Source of the DNA: Pseudomonas fluorescens
GTDB taxonomy: Bacteria; Pseudomonadota; Gammaproteobacteria; Pseudomonadales; Pseudomonadaceae
Length of the DNA: 64,000 bases
Assembly: GCF_902497785.1 (NCBI RefSeq)
Contig: NZ_CABVHK010000004.1
Coordinates: 62,001-126,000 of the forward strand
Direction of reading: 5' to 3'
Part shown: positions 44,308 through 56,643 of the stretch, in pieces
Position numbering within the stretch: position 1 is the stretch's first letter
Layout: each line of letters starts with the position of its first letter
Made by a program: the position numbers and the translations under genes
Notes under the pieces: generated by a model
Told to the model about the DNA's origin: nothing
The model's input: only the letters and a program-made list of their open reading frames with translations
Database searches by the model: none

Positions 44308-45717
44308 TCAGAATGACCGAACAATCCGCCCCAACGTCTCCATCGCCTTCTCCGAAGCCTCATCCCAAGGGCTCCCGTAATTCAGGCGAATACAATTCCT
44401 GAACCGCTGCGTCGGCGAGAAAATCGGCCCCGGCGCAATGCTGATGCCCTGCGCCAGCGCCATCTGGAATAACTTCAACGAATCCATCTGCGCCGGCAGT
44501 TCCAGCCACAAAAAGTACCCGCCTGCCGGTTGGCTGACCCGTGTCTGCGCCGGAAAGTATCGCGCAATCGCCGCCAGCATCGCGCTCTGCTGCTCTTCCA
44601 GCGCGTATCGCAATTTACGCAGATGCCGGTCATAACCACCGTGTTGCAAGTAATCGGCAAGGGCCGCCTGTGCCGGCATCGAGGCGCACAGTGAGGTCAT
44701 GAGTTTCAGCCGTTCGATTTTCTGCGCATAGCGCCCGGCCGCCACCCAGCCGATGCGATAACCGGGGGCCAGACTTTTGGCAAAGGAGCCGCAATGCATC
44801 ACTAACCCTTCGGTATCGAATGCCTTGGCCGGTTTCGGTGCCTGTTGGCCGTAATACAGCTCGGCGTAAACGTCGTCTTCAATCAACGGCACCTGATGGC
44901 TGCGCAACAACTCCACCAGCTCCTGTTTCTTCGCCTCGGGCATGGTCGCGCCCATCGGGTTCTGGAAACTGGTCATGCACCAGCAGGCCTTGATCGGGTG
45001 GCGTTCCAGGGTTTGCGCGAGCACGTTGAGGTCGATGCCGTCGCGCGGGTGCACGGGGATTTCCACGGCTTTGAGTTTCAACCGTTCGAGGATTTGCAGG
45101 CACGCATAAAACGCCGGGGCTTCGATGGCCACCAGGTCGCCGGGTTCGGTTACGGCTTGCAGGCACAGGTTCAGCGCTTCAAGCGCGCCGTTGGTGATCA
45201 GCAGTTCTTCCATGGGCAGCATCAGGCCGCCGACCATGTAGCGCAGGGCGATTTGCCGACGCAGTTGCGGGTTGCCCGGCGACATGTCGGTGACGACCAT
45301 GCGCGGGTCCATGTCCCGGGCGGCGCTGGCCAGTGAGCGCGACAGGCGCTGCAGCGGAAACAGGGTCGGGCTGGGGAAGGCCGAGCCGAAGGGGACGGTG
45401 TTGGGGTCCTTGATCGAGTCGAGGACGGAGAACACCAGTTCGCTGACGTCGACTTCGGTCGATTCGTTGACCTGGCTGCTGATCACCGGCTCGGAAAACG
45501 GGCTGGGCGCGTGGGTGTTGACGAAGTAGCCGGAGCGCGGGCGGGCGCGGATCAAGCCGCGGCGTTCCAGCAAGTAATAAGCCTGGAACACCGTGGACGG
45601 GCTGACGCCGTAGGTCTGGCTGGCGTAACGCACCGATGGCACGCGCTGGCCCGGGCCGAGAACGCCGGAGCGGATCAGTTCAGCGATGTCATCGGCGAAT
45701 TTTTCATAGCGTTTCAT
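44308..45717 (-). CDS. MocR-type regulator (GntR helix-turn-helix fused to aminotransferase fold)
   Basis: This 469-residue regulator has an N-terminal GntR winged helix (1-70: KFADDIAELIRSGVLGPGQRVPSVR, GVSPSTVFQAYYLLERRGLI) and a type I aminotransferase domain that binds PLP. The PLP lysine is K314 in GSFAKSLAPGYRIGW, and the Asp that holds the ring nitrogen is D281 or D282 (LIEDDVYAELYYG). It is the homologue by position of PA4132, which lies next to the CcoG-type gene in P. aeruginosa. It likely reads the direct repeats upstream of ccoG, ccoN and the siroheme reductase. ATG 45717 (MKRYEKF) was chosen; the longer upstream frame is a repeat element. Confidence 0.88.
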   Translation of the reverse strand: MKRYEKFADDIAELIRSGVLGPGQRVPSVRYASQTYGVSPSTVFQAYYLLERRGLIRARPRSGYFVNTHAPSPFSEPVISSQVNESTEVDVSELVFSVLDSIKDPNTVPFGSAFPSPTLFPLQRLSRSLASAARDMDPRMVVTDMSPGNPQLRRQIALRYMVGGLMLPMEELLITNGALEALNLCLQAVTEPGDLVAIEAPAFYACLQILERLKLKAVEIPVHPRDGIDLNVLAQTLERHPIKACWCMTSFQNPMGATMPEAKKQELVELLRSHQVPLIEDDVYAELYYGQQAPKPAKAFDTEGLVMHCGSFAKSLAPGYRIGWVAAGRYAQKIERLKLMTSLCASMPAQAALADYLQHGGYDRHLRKLRYALEEQQSAMLAAIARYFPAQTRVSQPAGGYFLWLELPAQMDSLKLFQMALAQGISIAPGPIFSPTQRFRNCIRLNYGSPWDEASEKAMETLGRIVRSF

Positions 45718-45754
45718 CAAGTGCCCAGGTTGGTGTGATTCAGTTGGTGCGCCG

Positions 45755-45850
45755 CTGTGGCGAGGGAGCTTGCTCCCGCTCGGCTGCGTAGCAGTCGTAA
45801 ATTTTTGGGGGCGCTTCGCTCCCCAGCGGGAGCAAGCTCCCTCGCCACAG
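45755..45850. repeat. Inverted repeat, CTGTGGCGAGG family, between ccoG and mocR genes
   Basis: CTGTGGCGAGGGAGCTTGCT at 45755 is mirrored by AGCAAGCTCCCTCGCCACAG ending at 45850, with an inner GCGCTTCGC hairpin. It occupies most of the 152-base gap between the CcoG-like gene and the downstream MocR gene. Confidence 0.87.
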
Positions 45851-45869
45851 CCCACCGCAGTCTAAGGGA

Positions 45870-47300
45870 TCAGCGATTCATCGGCGCAACAAAGCGGCTC
45901 TCGGCCACGCTGTAGATATCCGGCTCATCGCTGTCGACGATCTTGAACGTGATCGTCTGCGAGCTGCTGGTCGGCCGTTCGGCGGTCATTGCCACGGACA
46001 CCGGCACGTCGACAATCTCGCCGGGCGCCAGGCTCAGCTCGGTCTTGCCGTGCAGCTCGAAGCCGTCGCCATCGACCAGGGTCAGGCGATAATCCTGACG
46101 TTGCTGCGTTTTGTTGATGACCTTCAGGCTGTAGATGTTTTCGATTTGCCCCAGGCTGTTCTCGCGGAACAGGCCACGGTCCTTGCTGACGTCCAGCGAA
46201 ACCATCGGCCGCTCGACGAGGGCCAGGGCGAGAGCGCCGATCATCACCAGCAACACCGCGGTGTAGCCGATCAGTCGTGGCCGCAGCAGGTGAGTTTTGC
46301 CACCCTGCAATTCATGCTCCGAGGTGTAGCTGATCAGGCCGGGGGCATAGCCCATTTTGTCCATGATCGAATCACAGGCGTCGATACACGCGGCGCACCC
46401 GATGCACTCCATTTGCAAACCATCGCGGATGTCGATGCCGGTCGGGCAGACCTGCACGCAGAGCTGGCAGTCGATGCAATCGCCGAGGCCGACTTCGGCA
46501 GGTTTCACCTCACGCTTGCGCGGGCCACGGTTTTCGCCACGGACGACATCGTAGGAAATGGTCAGGGTGTCTTTGTCGAACATCACACTCTGGAACCGCG
46601 CATACGGGCACATGTGCATGCACACCGCTTCGCGCAACCAACCGGCGTTGATGTAAGTGGCGCCAGTGAAGAACAGCACCCAGAACAGGCTGACGCCGCC
46701 GATCTGCAAGGTCAGCAGTTCTTCCGCCAGCGGCCGGATTGGCGTGAAATAGCCGACGAAGGTCAGCCCCGTCAGCACACTGATCGCCAGCCACAAACTG
46801 TGTTTGGCTGCGCGACGCAGCAGTTTGTTCAGGCCCCAAGGCGCGGCTTGCAGCTTGATCCGCTGGTTGCGTTCGCCTTCGGTGATCTTCTCGCACCACA
46901 TGAAAAGCCACGTCCACGAACTCTGCGGGCAGGTGTAACCACACCAGACACGCCCGGCAAAAACAGTGATCGCAAACAGACCAAACGCCGCAATGATCAG
47001 CAGTGCCGACAGCAGGATGAAATCCTGCGGCCAGAAGGTCGCGCCAAAAATGTGGAATTTGCTTTCGGAAAGGTCCCAGAGCACTGCCTGGCGGCCACCC
47101 CAGTTCAGCCACACCGTGCCGAAAAACAACAAAAACAGAACTCCGGCACCGCTCAAGCGCAAGTTGCGGAACAGGCCGGTGAAGCTGCGGGTGTGGATCA
47201 GGTTGTCGCTGGATTTGGCCTTCATCTTTGGACGCGAAGGCTCATGGCTCTTTACTACAGGGGCGGGTTCAACGATTCGGACGGGGATTCTTTCGCTCAT
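45870..47300 (-). CDS. ccoG: CcoG-type membrane ferredoxin (cbb3 oxidase accessory protein)
   Basis: This 476-residue protein has five or so membrane helices (about 42-60, 80-105, 155-175, 190-215, 330-350) and a cytoplasmic polyferredoxin. Cluster motifs are CGYTCPQSSW near residue 120, and a paired ferredoxin: CIDCQLCVQVCPTGIDIR followed by CIGCAACIDACD. The C-terminal immunoglobulin-like domain (SVAMTAERPTSSSQTITFKI) matches CcoG. CcoG reduces Cu(II) during cbb3 oxidase assembly. A separate paralogue normally lies with ccoNOQP-ccoHIS; this one sits with a MocR gene, like PA4131, and shares its promoter architecture with the orphan ccoN at 9 kb. The ATG at 47300 was chosen because the earlier frame lacks a ribosome site. 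Confidence 0.92.
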   Translation of the reverse strand: MSERIPVRIVEPAPVVKSHEPSRPKMKAKSSDNLIHTRSFTGLFRNLRLSGAGVLFLLFFGTVWLNWGGRQAVLWDLSESKFHIFGATFWPQDFILLSALLIIAAFGLFAITVFAGRVWCGYTCPQSSWTWLFMWCEKITEGERNQRIKLQAAPWGLNKLLRRAAKHSLWLAISVLTGLTFVGYFTPIRPLAEELLTLQIGGVSLFWVLFFTGATYINAGWLREAVCMHMCPYARFQSVMFDKDTLTISYDVVRGENRGPRKREVKPAEVGLGDCIDCQLCVQVCPTGIDIRDGLQMECIGCAACIDACDSIMDKMGYAPGLISYTSEHELQGGKTHLLRPRLIGYTAVLLVMIGALALALVERPMVSLDVSKDRGLFRENSLGQIENIYSLKVINKTQQRQDYRLTLVDGDGFELHGKTELSLAPGEIVDVPVSVAMTAERPTSSSQTITFKIVDSDEPDIYSVAESRFVAPMNR

Positions 47301-47335
47301 GGTCTTTCGCTCATCAGCCTCCATCAGGCGAGGCC

Positions 47336-47395
47336 ACTATGAGCGTCGATCTGTTTGCATAACAGACTCAGGTATTGCAATAAAAAGCGGATCAG
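47336..47395 (-). promoter_or_regulatory. Direct-repeat regulatory element and -10 box of ccoG
   Basis: On the minus strand CTGATCCG (47395-47388) and CTGAGTCT (47371-47364) start 24 bp apart, and CATAGT (47341-47336) lies exactly 30 bp after the start of the second half-site. Twelve bases around the first half-site (CATCTGATCCGC) and eleven around the second (CTGAGTCTGTT) are identical to the ccoN element at 9.2 kb. Confidence 0.72.
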
Positions 47396-47449
47396 ATGAC
47401 CGCTGAGCCGTTGCCTGCGACAACTTGCTGCACCCGCCATAGCGGCGCG

Positions 47450-47472
47450 CGGGTGCCTATCGCAGGCACCCG
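47450..47472. other. Short hairpin between ccoG promoter and DUF3203 gene
   Basis: CGGGTGCC at 47450-47457 pairs with GGCACCCG at 47465-47472 around a seven-base loop. There is no T-tract, so a terminator for the minus-strand DUF3203 gene is only possible, not shown. Confidence 0.35.
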
Positions 47473-47495
47473 TCGGGGATGTTGATCCGGGTCAG

Positions 47496-47729
47496 TCAAA
47501 TCACCGAATCACTGTCCGTAGCCTTCAAATGCCGGCGACCGTCCACGGCACCTGCTACGGTCAATGCATCGGCTTCTGCTTCGGTGATGTAGATGCGCTG
47601 GCCGTTGATATCCACGGCTGACATGGCTTTTTCGCCGTCGGTGACGACGGTCACATCCGGGCACAGACGGATTTCTTCACCGTTTTCAGTGGTGAAAAAG
47701 CAGGTTTCGTTTTCGATGCGCACAGTCAT
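47496..47729 (-). CDS. DUF3203 small protein
   Basis: This 77-residue soluble protein matches the DUF3203 family of Pseudomonas: MTVRIENETCFFTTENGEEI, the central AMSAVDINGQRIYITEAEADALTVAGAVD, then RRHLKAT. No catalytic motif is evident. AAGGA stands at a good distance before the ATG at 47729; the longer frame reaching 47774 is not supported. The function is unknown. Confidence 0.8.
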   Translation of the reverse strand: MTVRIENETCFFTTENGEEIRLCPDVTVVTDGEKAMSAVDINGQRIYITEAEADALTVAGAVDGRRHLKATDSDSVI

Positions 47730-47850
47730 GGGAGGGTCCTTTTGTCCGCGGGGTTCTACTGCGTTAGGGCACAACCGGCGTCCATCGTTCTGTGCAACCG
47801 ATTAATGGTCGGCACGGTCCATCCTCTACCAACAACACAAGGATCGCTCG

Positions 47851-48360
47851 ATGGACGCTTGGCTACATGAGGTTTGGGTAACGCTGCAAGCAGAGTTCGC
47901 CGACATTGGCGACGCCGCACAACTGACACGTATAACCGTAAGACTGCTGATCGCCGCCGCGCTCGGCGCAATCCTCGGTTTTGAACGGGAAAACAAGGGC
48001 AAAGCCGCCGGTGTCCGCACCCACATGCTGGTCGCCCTCGGCGCCGCATTGTTTGTGCTGGTACCGCAAACGTCCGGCTCCGAGCCCGACGCGATGAGTC
48101 GGGTAGTGCAAGGCGTCATCGCCGGCATCGGCTTCCTCTGCGCCGGGACCATCCTGAAAAACCAGGAAGGCGAGGACGGCCACGTCAAAGGCCTGACCAC
48201 CGCCGCCGGCTTGTGGATGACCGCGGCCATCGGTGTTTCAGCCGGGTTGGGGCGCGAGGCGACGGCGGTGCTCAGTACGCTGCTGGCGTTGGGGATTTTC
48301 AGTGTGATGCCGAGGATTGTCAGGTTGTTTGAGAAGAATGGGGATGAGGATAAGCCTTGA
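47851..48360 (+). CDS. MgtC/SapB-family membrane protein
   Basis: This 169-residue protein has the MgtC signature RLLIAAALGAILGFERENKGKAAGVRTHMLVALGAALFVLVPQ and four to five membrane helices. The central IAGIGFLCAGTILKNQEGEDGHVKGLTTAAGLWMTAAIGVSAGLG is the second conserved block. It lacks the C-terminal soluble ACT-like domain of virulence-type MgtC, so it is the short SapB-like form, with a charged tail FEKNGDEDKP. MgtC-type proteins act in magnesium and acid stress by binding the ATP synthase; for the short form this is unproven. An AAGGA ribosome site precedes the ATG. Confidence 0.88.
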   Translation: MDAWLHEVWVTLQAEFADIGDAAQLTRITVRLLIAAALGAILGFERENKGKAAGVRTHMLVALGAALFVLVPQTSGSEPDAMSRVVQGVIAGIGFLCAGTILKNQEGEDGHVKGLTTAAGLWMTAAIGVSAGLGREATAVLSTLLALGIFSVMPRIVRLFEKNGDEDKP

Positions 48361-48414
48361 GGTAACCGATCTTGATGATCGCCCCCACGCGGTGGGAGCG
48401 ACCATTAACGAATA

Positions 48415-48582
48415 TCACTTCGGCGCCACAATCACCGGCGGCATGGTCTCCGGCGGATCTTCCCGTGCTGGCGGGGTGGTGCCTGGCGGTTCCTGCTCGG
48501 GCACCGGTTCCGGTTCGGTGGGCGGAATGGTCGGGCTGTCGATGTTCGGATCGGGGGTTTCGGCCGGGATTGGAATGGTCAT
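48415..48582 (-). CDS. Small proline-rich protein
   Basis: This 55-residue protein is dominated by proline (about 19 Pro), glutamate and threonine, with repeated PEP/PPxxP units (TPDPNIDSPTIPPTEPEPVP, EQEPPGTTPPAREDPPETMPP). It has no signal peptide or membrane helix. Similar short Pro-rich proteins, MTIPxPxETPDPN..., are common in Pseudomonas as hypothetical genes. The start at 48582 begins this pattern; the long upstream frame to 48981 is antisense to glgE. It ends 54 bases from the end of the convergent mgtC-like gene. Function unknown. Confidence 0.55.
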   Translation of the reverse strand: MTIPIPAETPDPNIDSPTIPPTEPEPVPEQEPPGTTPPAREDPPETMPPVIVAPK

Positions 48583-48680
48583 TTTTGAAGCCTCCAGTGG
48601 CACATGGCGTGAGTCGTGCTTAAGTTTGTTGACCCTTGCTCGCTGGAATTGATTCCCCCGGGATCGAGGCAAATGCCCGT

Positions 48681-48708
48681 GAACTTTTAGCGAGGCCTGC
48701 CGCTCGGA
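48681..48708 (+). promoter_or_regulatory. Possible AlgU (sigma-E type) promoter of the glgE operon
   Basis: GAACTT at 48681-48686, a 17-base spacer and TCGGA at 48704-48708 are close to the AlgU consensus (GAACTT, 16-17 bases, TCtGA or TCAAA). The element lies 90 bases upstream of the glgE ATG in a gap of 216 bases. In pseudomonads trehalose genes belong to the osmotic and desiccation stress response, which fits, but the -10 match is imperfect. Confidence 0.42.
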
Positions 48709-48798
48709 ACCTAAGTGATTTAATTTCAGGGCCGTCGGTTTTGCGCGAATGGCGACCCTGTACCAGAGCGTCCATGGGGCGTACAGGAGAGATGCTCG

Positions 48799-50796
48799 AT
48801 GACTGCTGAAAAACCGACAGAGCTCAACTACAACCCTCATATGCCGCTGTCGCAGGCGTTGCTGCTGCCGCGTATCGCTATTGAAGACACCATGCCGACC
48901 CTGGATGGCGGGCAATTCGCTGTCAAGGCGGTGGTGGGGCAGGACGTGGTGGTGACCAGCAAGGTTTTCGCCGATGGCCACGACAAGCTAGCCGTGCGCG
49001 TTCGCTGGCGCGCCGAGGGCGAGGAGTCGTGGCAAAGTGAGTCCTTGGCCGAACTGGGCAATAACGGCTGGCAGGGGCAATTTCGCGTGAAGTCCCAGGG
49101 CCGCTATGTGTTTTGCATAGAGGCATGGATCGATCAGTTCGCCAGCTTCTGCTATGAGCTGGAGAAGAAGCACGCGGCGAGAGTGCCGGTCAGTCTTGAG
49201 CTGCAGGAAGGACGCAGTCAGGTCCAGTTGGCGGCCGAACGCAGTGAAGGGCCACTCAGCGAATCATTGGCGGCGCTGCATCATGAGTTGTCGGGTTTGC
49301 TCGAAACGGAGCAGGTTGCGCTGTTTTTGCACCAGCGTAGCGCCGACCTCATGGCCCAGGCCGATCACCGCGCCTATTTGAGTCTCAGCCCCGAGTACCC
49401 GCTGGATGTCGAACGTGAGCTGGCGCAGTTTGCCAGTTGGTATGAGCTGTTCCCGCGCTCGATCACCGACGATCCGTCCCGTCACGGCACCTTTAATGAC
49501 GTGCATTCGCGGCTGCCGATGATTCAGGACATGGGCTTCGACGTGCTGTATTTCCCGCCAATCCACCCGATTGGTCGCAGCTACCGCAAGGGCCCGAACA
49601 ATTCCCTCACGGCCGGCCCGGACGATCCGGGCAGCCCGTACGCGATCGGCAGCGAAGAGGGCGGGCACGAGGCGATTCACTCGGAGCTGGGCACCCGCGA
49701 TGACTTCCGTCGATTGGTCGCCGCCGCCGCCGACCATGGTCTGGAAATCGCCCTCGACTTCGCGATCCAGTGCTCACAGGATCACCCGTGGCTCAAGCAG
49801 CACCCGGGCTGGTTCAACTGGCGGCCGGACGGCACGATCAAATACGCGGAGAACCCGCCGAAAAAATACCAGGACATCGTCAACGTCGACTTCTACGCCG
49901 CCGACGCGATTCCCAGCCTGTGGGTCGAGTTGCGCGACATCGTGGTGGGTTGGGTCGAGGAGGGCGTGAAGATCTTTCGCGTCGACAATCCTCACACCAA
50001 ACCGCTGCCGTTCTGGCAGTGGTTGATCGCCGATGTGCGCGCCCTGTACCCGGAAGTGATCTTCCTCGCCGAAGCGTTCACCACGCCGGCGATGATGGCG
50101 CGGCTGGGCAAGGTCGGTTACTCCCAGAGCTACACCTACTTCACCTGGCGCAACACCAAATACGAGCTGTCGACGTACTTCAGCGAACTCAACGAATCAC
50201 CGTGGCGTGAATGCTATCGCCCGAACTTTTTCGTCAATACACCGGACATCAACCCGGCGTTTTTGCATGAGTCAGGGCGCGCCGGTTTTCTGATCCGCGC
50301 GGCGCTCGCGACCATGGGCTCCGGGCTCTGGGGCATGTACTCGGGCTTTGAACTCTGTGAGGCGGCGCCGGTGCCGGGGAAAGAGGAATACCTCAACTCC
50401 GAGAAGTATGAAATCCGCCCGAGGGACTTCAACGCGCCGGGCAACATCATCGCCGAGATCGCCCAGCTCAACCGCATTCGCCGGCAAAATCCAGCGTTGC
50501 ACACACACCTGGGCCTGACGATCTACAACGCGTGGAATGACAACATCCTGTACTTCGGCAAACGCAGTGCGGATGGCAGCAACTTCATTCTGGTGGCGGT
50601 CAGCCTTGATCCGCATAACGTTCAGGAAGCGAGTTTCGAATTGCCGCTGTGGGAAATGGGCTTGCCGGACGACGCCGATACCCGGGGCGAAGATTTGATG
50701 AGCGGGCACCGCTGGACGTGGCACGGCAAATACCAGTCGATGCGGATCGACCCGGCGCATCAGCCGTTCGGGATTTGGCGCATAACGACGTCCTGA
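48799..50796 (+). CDS. glgE: Alpha-1,4-glucan:maltose-1-phosphate maltosyltransferase
   Basis: This 665-residue GH13 enzyme adds maltosyl units from maltose-1-phosphate to an alpha-glucan. An N-terminal carbohydrate-related beta domain (about 55-140) and helical part precede the barrel. Landmarks are the FNDVHSRLPMIQDMGFDVLYFPPIHPIGRSYRKGPNNS segment that binds phosphate, the nucleophile Asp396 in KIFRVDNPHTKP, and acid/base Glu425 in FLAEAFTTPAM. Length is normal for GlgE. A ribosome site (AGGAG) is 8 bases upstream. With TreS and the maltokinase encoded next it forms the trehalose-to-glucan route. A REP-family repeat separates it from treS. Confidence 0.95.
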   Translation: MTAEKPTELNYNPHMPLSQALLLPRIAIEDTMPTLDGGQFAVKAVVGQDVVVTSKVFADGHDKLAVRVRWRAEGEESWQSESLAELGNNGWQGQFRVKSQGRYVFCIEAWIDQFASFCYELEKKHAARVPVSLELQEGRSQVQLAAERSEGPLSESLAALHHELSGLLETEQVALFLHQRSADLMAQADHRAYLSLSPEYPLDVERELAQFASWYELFPRSITDDPSRHGTFNDVHSRLPMIQDMGFDVLYFPPIHPIGRSYRKGPNNSLTAGPDDPGSPYAIGSEEGGHEAIHSELGTRDDFRRLVAAAADHGLEIALDFAIQCSQDHPWLKQHPGWFNWRPDGTIKYAENPPKKYQDIVNVDFYAADAIPSLWVELRDIVVGWVEEGVKIFRVDNPHTKPLPFWQWLIADVRALYPEVIFLAEAFTTPAMMARLGKVGYSQSYTYFTWRNTKYELSTYFSELNESPWRECYRPNFFVNTPDINPAFLHESGRAGFLIRAALATMGSGLWGMYSGFELCEAAPVPGKEEYLNSEKYEIRPRDFNAPGNIIAEIAQLNRIRRQNPALHTHLGLTIYNAWNDNILYFGKRSADGSNFILVAVSLDPHNVQEASFELPLWEMGLPDDADTRGEDLMSGHRWTWHGKYQSMRIDPAHQPFGIWRITTS

Positions 50797-50808
50797 ATCT
50801 ACTGCGCA

Positions 50809-50904
50809 ACCCCGGTAGGAGCTGCCGAAGGCTGCGATCTTTTGATCTTGATCTTCAAAGGCAAAATCAAAAGATCGCAGCCTTCGGCAGCTCCTACCGG
50901 GGTT
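50809..50904. repeat. Inverted repeat, GTAGGAGCTGCC family, between glgE and treS
   Basis: ACCCCGGTAGGAGCTGCC-like arm at 50809 is matched by its inverse ending near 50904 with a central AAAGGCAAAAT. The element lies in the 149-base gap between two operon genes and may attenuate or stabilise mRNA there. Confidence 0.88.
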
Positions 50905-50945
50905 CATCGGGGTGAGGGTTTTATCGAATTCAACAGGAGTTTCAA

Positions 50946-54287
<3,342 letters not shown>

Positions 54288-54289
54288 TC

Positions 54290-56521
54290 ATGAGTTTCTC
54301 GAACAAGGAACAGGGTCACGCTAAAGAAGCGTTACTGCCCGGATCGCGGGACATCGACGCACTGGTGCGCGCCGAACACCCGGACCCCTTTGCAATTCTC
54401 GGCCCGCACGGCGACGACGCCGGCGGTCAATTCATCCGGGCGTATCTGCCCGACGCGTTAAGTGTGCAGGTGTTGGCCAAAGACTCCGGCGAAGAACTCG
54501 GCAGCCTTGAGGCGACTGAAACGCCTGGGCTGTTTGTCGGCCATTTCGATCGTGCGCAGCCGTATGTGTTGCGCACGCGCTGGGCGGGTGGCGAGCAAAC
54601 GTCGGAAGACCCCTACAGCTTTGGTCCGTTACTCGGCGAGATGGATTTGTACCTGTTCGCCGAAGGCAATCACCGTGACCTGAGCAGTTGCCTCGGCGCG
54701 CAGCTGAAAAACGTCGATGGCATCGACGGCGTGCGTTTCGCCGTGTGGGCACCGAACGCCAAACGGGTGTCGGTGGTCGGTGATTTCAACAACTGGGACG
54801 GCCGTCGTCACCCAATGCGCCTGCGTCATCCGACCGGCGTCTGGGAATTGTTCATCCCGCGCCTGCAGGCGGGCGAAGCCTACAAATACGAGATCCTCGG
54901 CGCCCACGGCATTCTGCCGCTCAAGGCGGACCCGATGGCCCTCGCCACCACGTTGCCGCCGGACACAGCCTCGAAAGTCGCGTCGCCGCTGAACATCGAT
55001 TGGCAGGATCAAGAGTGGATGGCGGCGCGGGTCGAGCGTTCGCAACCCAGCGCACCGCTGTCGATCTACGAATTGCACGCCGGTTCCTGGCAATGCGAGC
55101 TGGACGATCTGGGCGAAGTCGCTCGCCAGTACACCTGGCACGAGTTGGGCGAACGCTTGATTCCGTATGTGAAGGAACTGGGCTTCACCCACATCGAACT
55201 GATGCCGATCATGGAGCATCCGTTCGGCGGTTCGTGGGGTTACCAACTGCTCTCACAGTTTGCCCCCAGCGCCCGTTACGGTTCGCCGGATGACTTCGCT
55301 GCGTTCGTCAACGCCTGCCACCTGGCCGATATCGGCGTGATCCTTGATTGGGTGCCGGCGCATTTCCCGACCGATACCCACGGCCTGGCCCAATTCGACG
55401 GCACCGCGCTGTATGAATACGGCAACCCGCAGGAAGGCTTCCACCAGGATTGGGACACGCTGATCTACAACCTTGGCCGCACCGAAGTGCACGGCTACAT
55501 GCTCGCGTCGGGGTTGCACTGGCTCAAGCATTTCCACATCGACGGCCTGCGTGTCGATGCGGTGGCGTCGATGCTGTATCGCGATTATTCGCGCAAAGCG
55601 GGTGAATGGGTGCCGAACCGTCACGGCGGTCGGGAAAACCTCGAAGCCATCGACTTCCTGCGCCACCTCAACGATGTGGTCAACCTCGAAGCGCCCGGCG
55701 CACTGGTGATCGCCGAAGAATCCACCGCGTGGCCCGGCGTCAGCCAGAGCACGCAACAGGGCGGCCTGGGTTTCGATTACAAATGGAACATGGGCTGGAT
55801 GCACGATTCGCTGCATTACATCCAGCAAGACCCGGTCTACCGCGGGCATCACCACAACGAGTTGAGTTTCGGTCTGGTGTATGCCTGGTCCGAGCGCTTC
55901 ATCCTGCCGATCTCTCACGACGAAGTGGTCCACGGCAAACACTCGCTGATCGACAAAATGCCCGGCGACCGCTGGCAGAAGTTTGCCAACCTGCGGGCGT
56001 ACCTGAGCTTCATGTGGGCGCATCCGGGCAAGAAGCTGTTGTTCATGGGTTGCGAATTTGGTCAGTGGCGCGAGTGGAATCACGATCAGCAACTGGACTG
56101 GTATCTGTTGCAGTACTCGGAACACCAGGGCGTCAAGGCATTGGTCGGCGACCTCAACCGGCTGTACCGCGAAGAGCCGGCCTTGCACGATCAGGACGAC
56201 AAACCGCAAGGCTTCCAGTGGTTGATTGGCGATGATGCAATCAACAGTGTTTACGCGTTCCTGCGCTGGAGCCGGGACGGGCGACCGGTGTTGGTCGTCG
56301 CCAACTTCACCCCGGTACCACGCGAGGCCTATCGCATCGGCGTGCCGTTCGCCGGGCGGTGGGAGGAGGTGGTGAACAGTGATGCGGAGAAATATGCGGG
56401 TTCCAATTACGGCAATGGCGGCGGGGCGCTTACGGAGGAAGAGCCGAGCCATGGGCAAGCGGATTCGCTGGTGTTGAATTTGCCGCCGTTGGCGGTGTTG
56501 ATGTTGCGGCCGGCGGGGTGA
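54290..56521 (+). CDS. glgB: 1,4-alpha-glucan branching enzyme
   Basis: This 743-residue GH13/CBM48 enzyme makes alpha-1,6 branches in glucan. The N-terminal CBM48 has [15 protein letters not shown] [12 protein letters not shown] and [29 protein letters not shown]. The catalytic barrel has Asp423 ([13 protein letters not shown]), Glu476 (LVIAEEST) and the terminal His-Asp of [12 protein letters not shown]. Length is normal for bacterial GlgB. It lies 2 bases after treS-mak, so GlgE, TreS-Mak and GlgB together build branched glucan from trehalose. The tail after about 715 is a low-complexity stretch. Confidence 0.95.
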   Translation: MSFSNKEQGHAKEALLPGSRDIDALVRAEHPDPFAILGPHGDDAGGQFIRAYLPDALSVQVLAKDSGEELGSLEATETPGLFVGHFDRAQPYVLRTRWAGGEQTSEDPYSFGPLLGEMDLYLFAEGNHRDLSSCLGAQLKNVDGIDGVRFAVWAPNAKRVSVVGDFNNWDGRRHPMRLRHPTGVWELFIPRLQAGEAYKYEILGAHGILPLKADPMALATTLPPDTASKVASPLNIDWQDQEWMAARVERSQPSAPLSIYELHAGSWQCELDDLGEVARQYTWHELGERLIPYVKELGFTHIELMPIMEHPFGGSWGYQLLSQFAPSARYGSPDDFAAFVNACHLADIGVILDWVPAHFPTDTHGLAQFDGTALYEYGNPQEGFHQDWDTLIYNLGRTEVHGYMLASGLHWLKHFHIDGLRVDAVASMLYRDYSRKAGEWVPNRHGGRENLEAIDFLRHLNDVVNLEAPGALVIAEESTAWPGVSQSTQQGGLGFDYKWNMGWMHDSLHYIQQDPVYRGHHHNELSFGLVYAWSERFILPISHDEVVHGKHSLIDKMPGDRWQKFANLRAYLSFMWAHPGKKLLFMGCEFGQWREWNHDQQLDWYLLQYSEHQGVKALVGDLNRLYREEPALHDQDDKPQGFQWLIGDDAINSVYAFLRWSRDGRPVLVVANFTPVPREAYRIGVPFAGRWEEVVNSDAEKYAGSNYGNGGGALTEEEPSHGQADSLVLNLPPLAVLMLRPAG

Positions 56522-56540
56522 GTTAGAAACCGAGTTGCTG

Positions 56541-56608
56541 CCATCGCGGGCAAGCCCGCTCCCACAGGTTCACGCCGAACTTGTGGGAGCGGGCTTGCCC
56601 GCGATGGC
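56541..56608. repeat. REP pair between convergent genes
   Basis: Inverted GTGGGAGCGGGC-type palindromes at about 56541-56567 and 56582-56607, with a short spacer, separate glgB from the convergent autotransporter gene. Confidence 0.88.
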
Positions 56609-56643
56609 TTTCTATCGACACCGAATCTCTCACGGTAAAACGC

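Noticed and set aside
45718..45754. A further regulator half-site before mocR (CTGAATCA on the minus strand)
   Set aside because: Only one half-site is seen and the 24-bp partner and -10 box are absent.
48385..48402. Short CCCAC/GTGGG hairpin after the mgtC-like gene
   Set aside because: It looks like the remnant of a REP arm and has no T-tract; too short to call.
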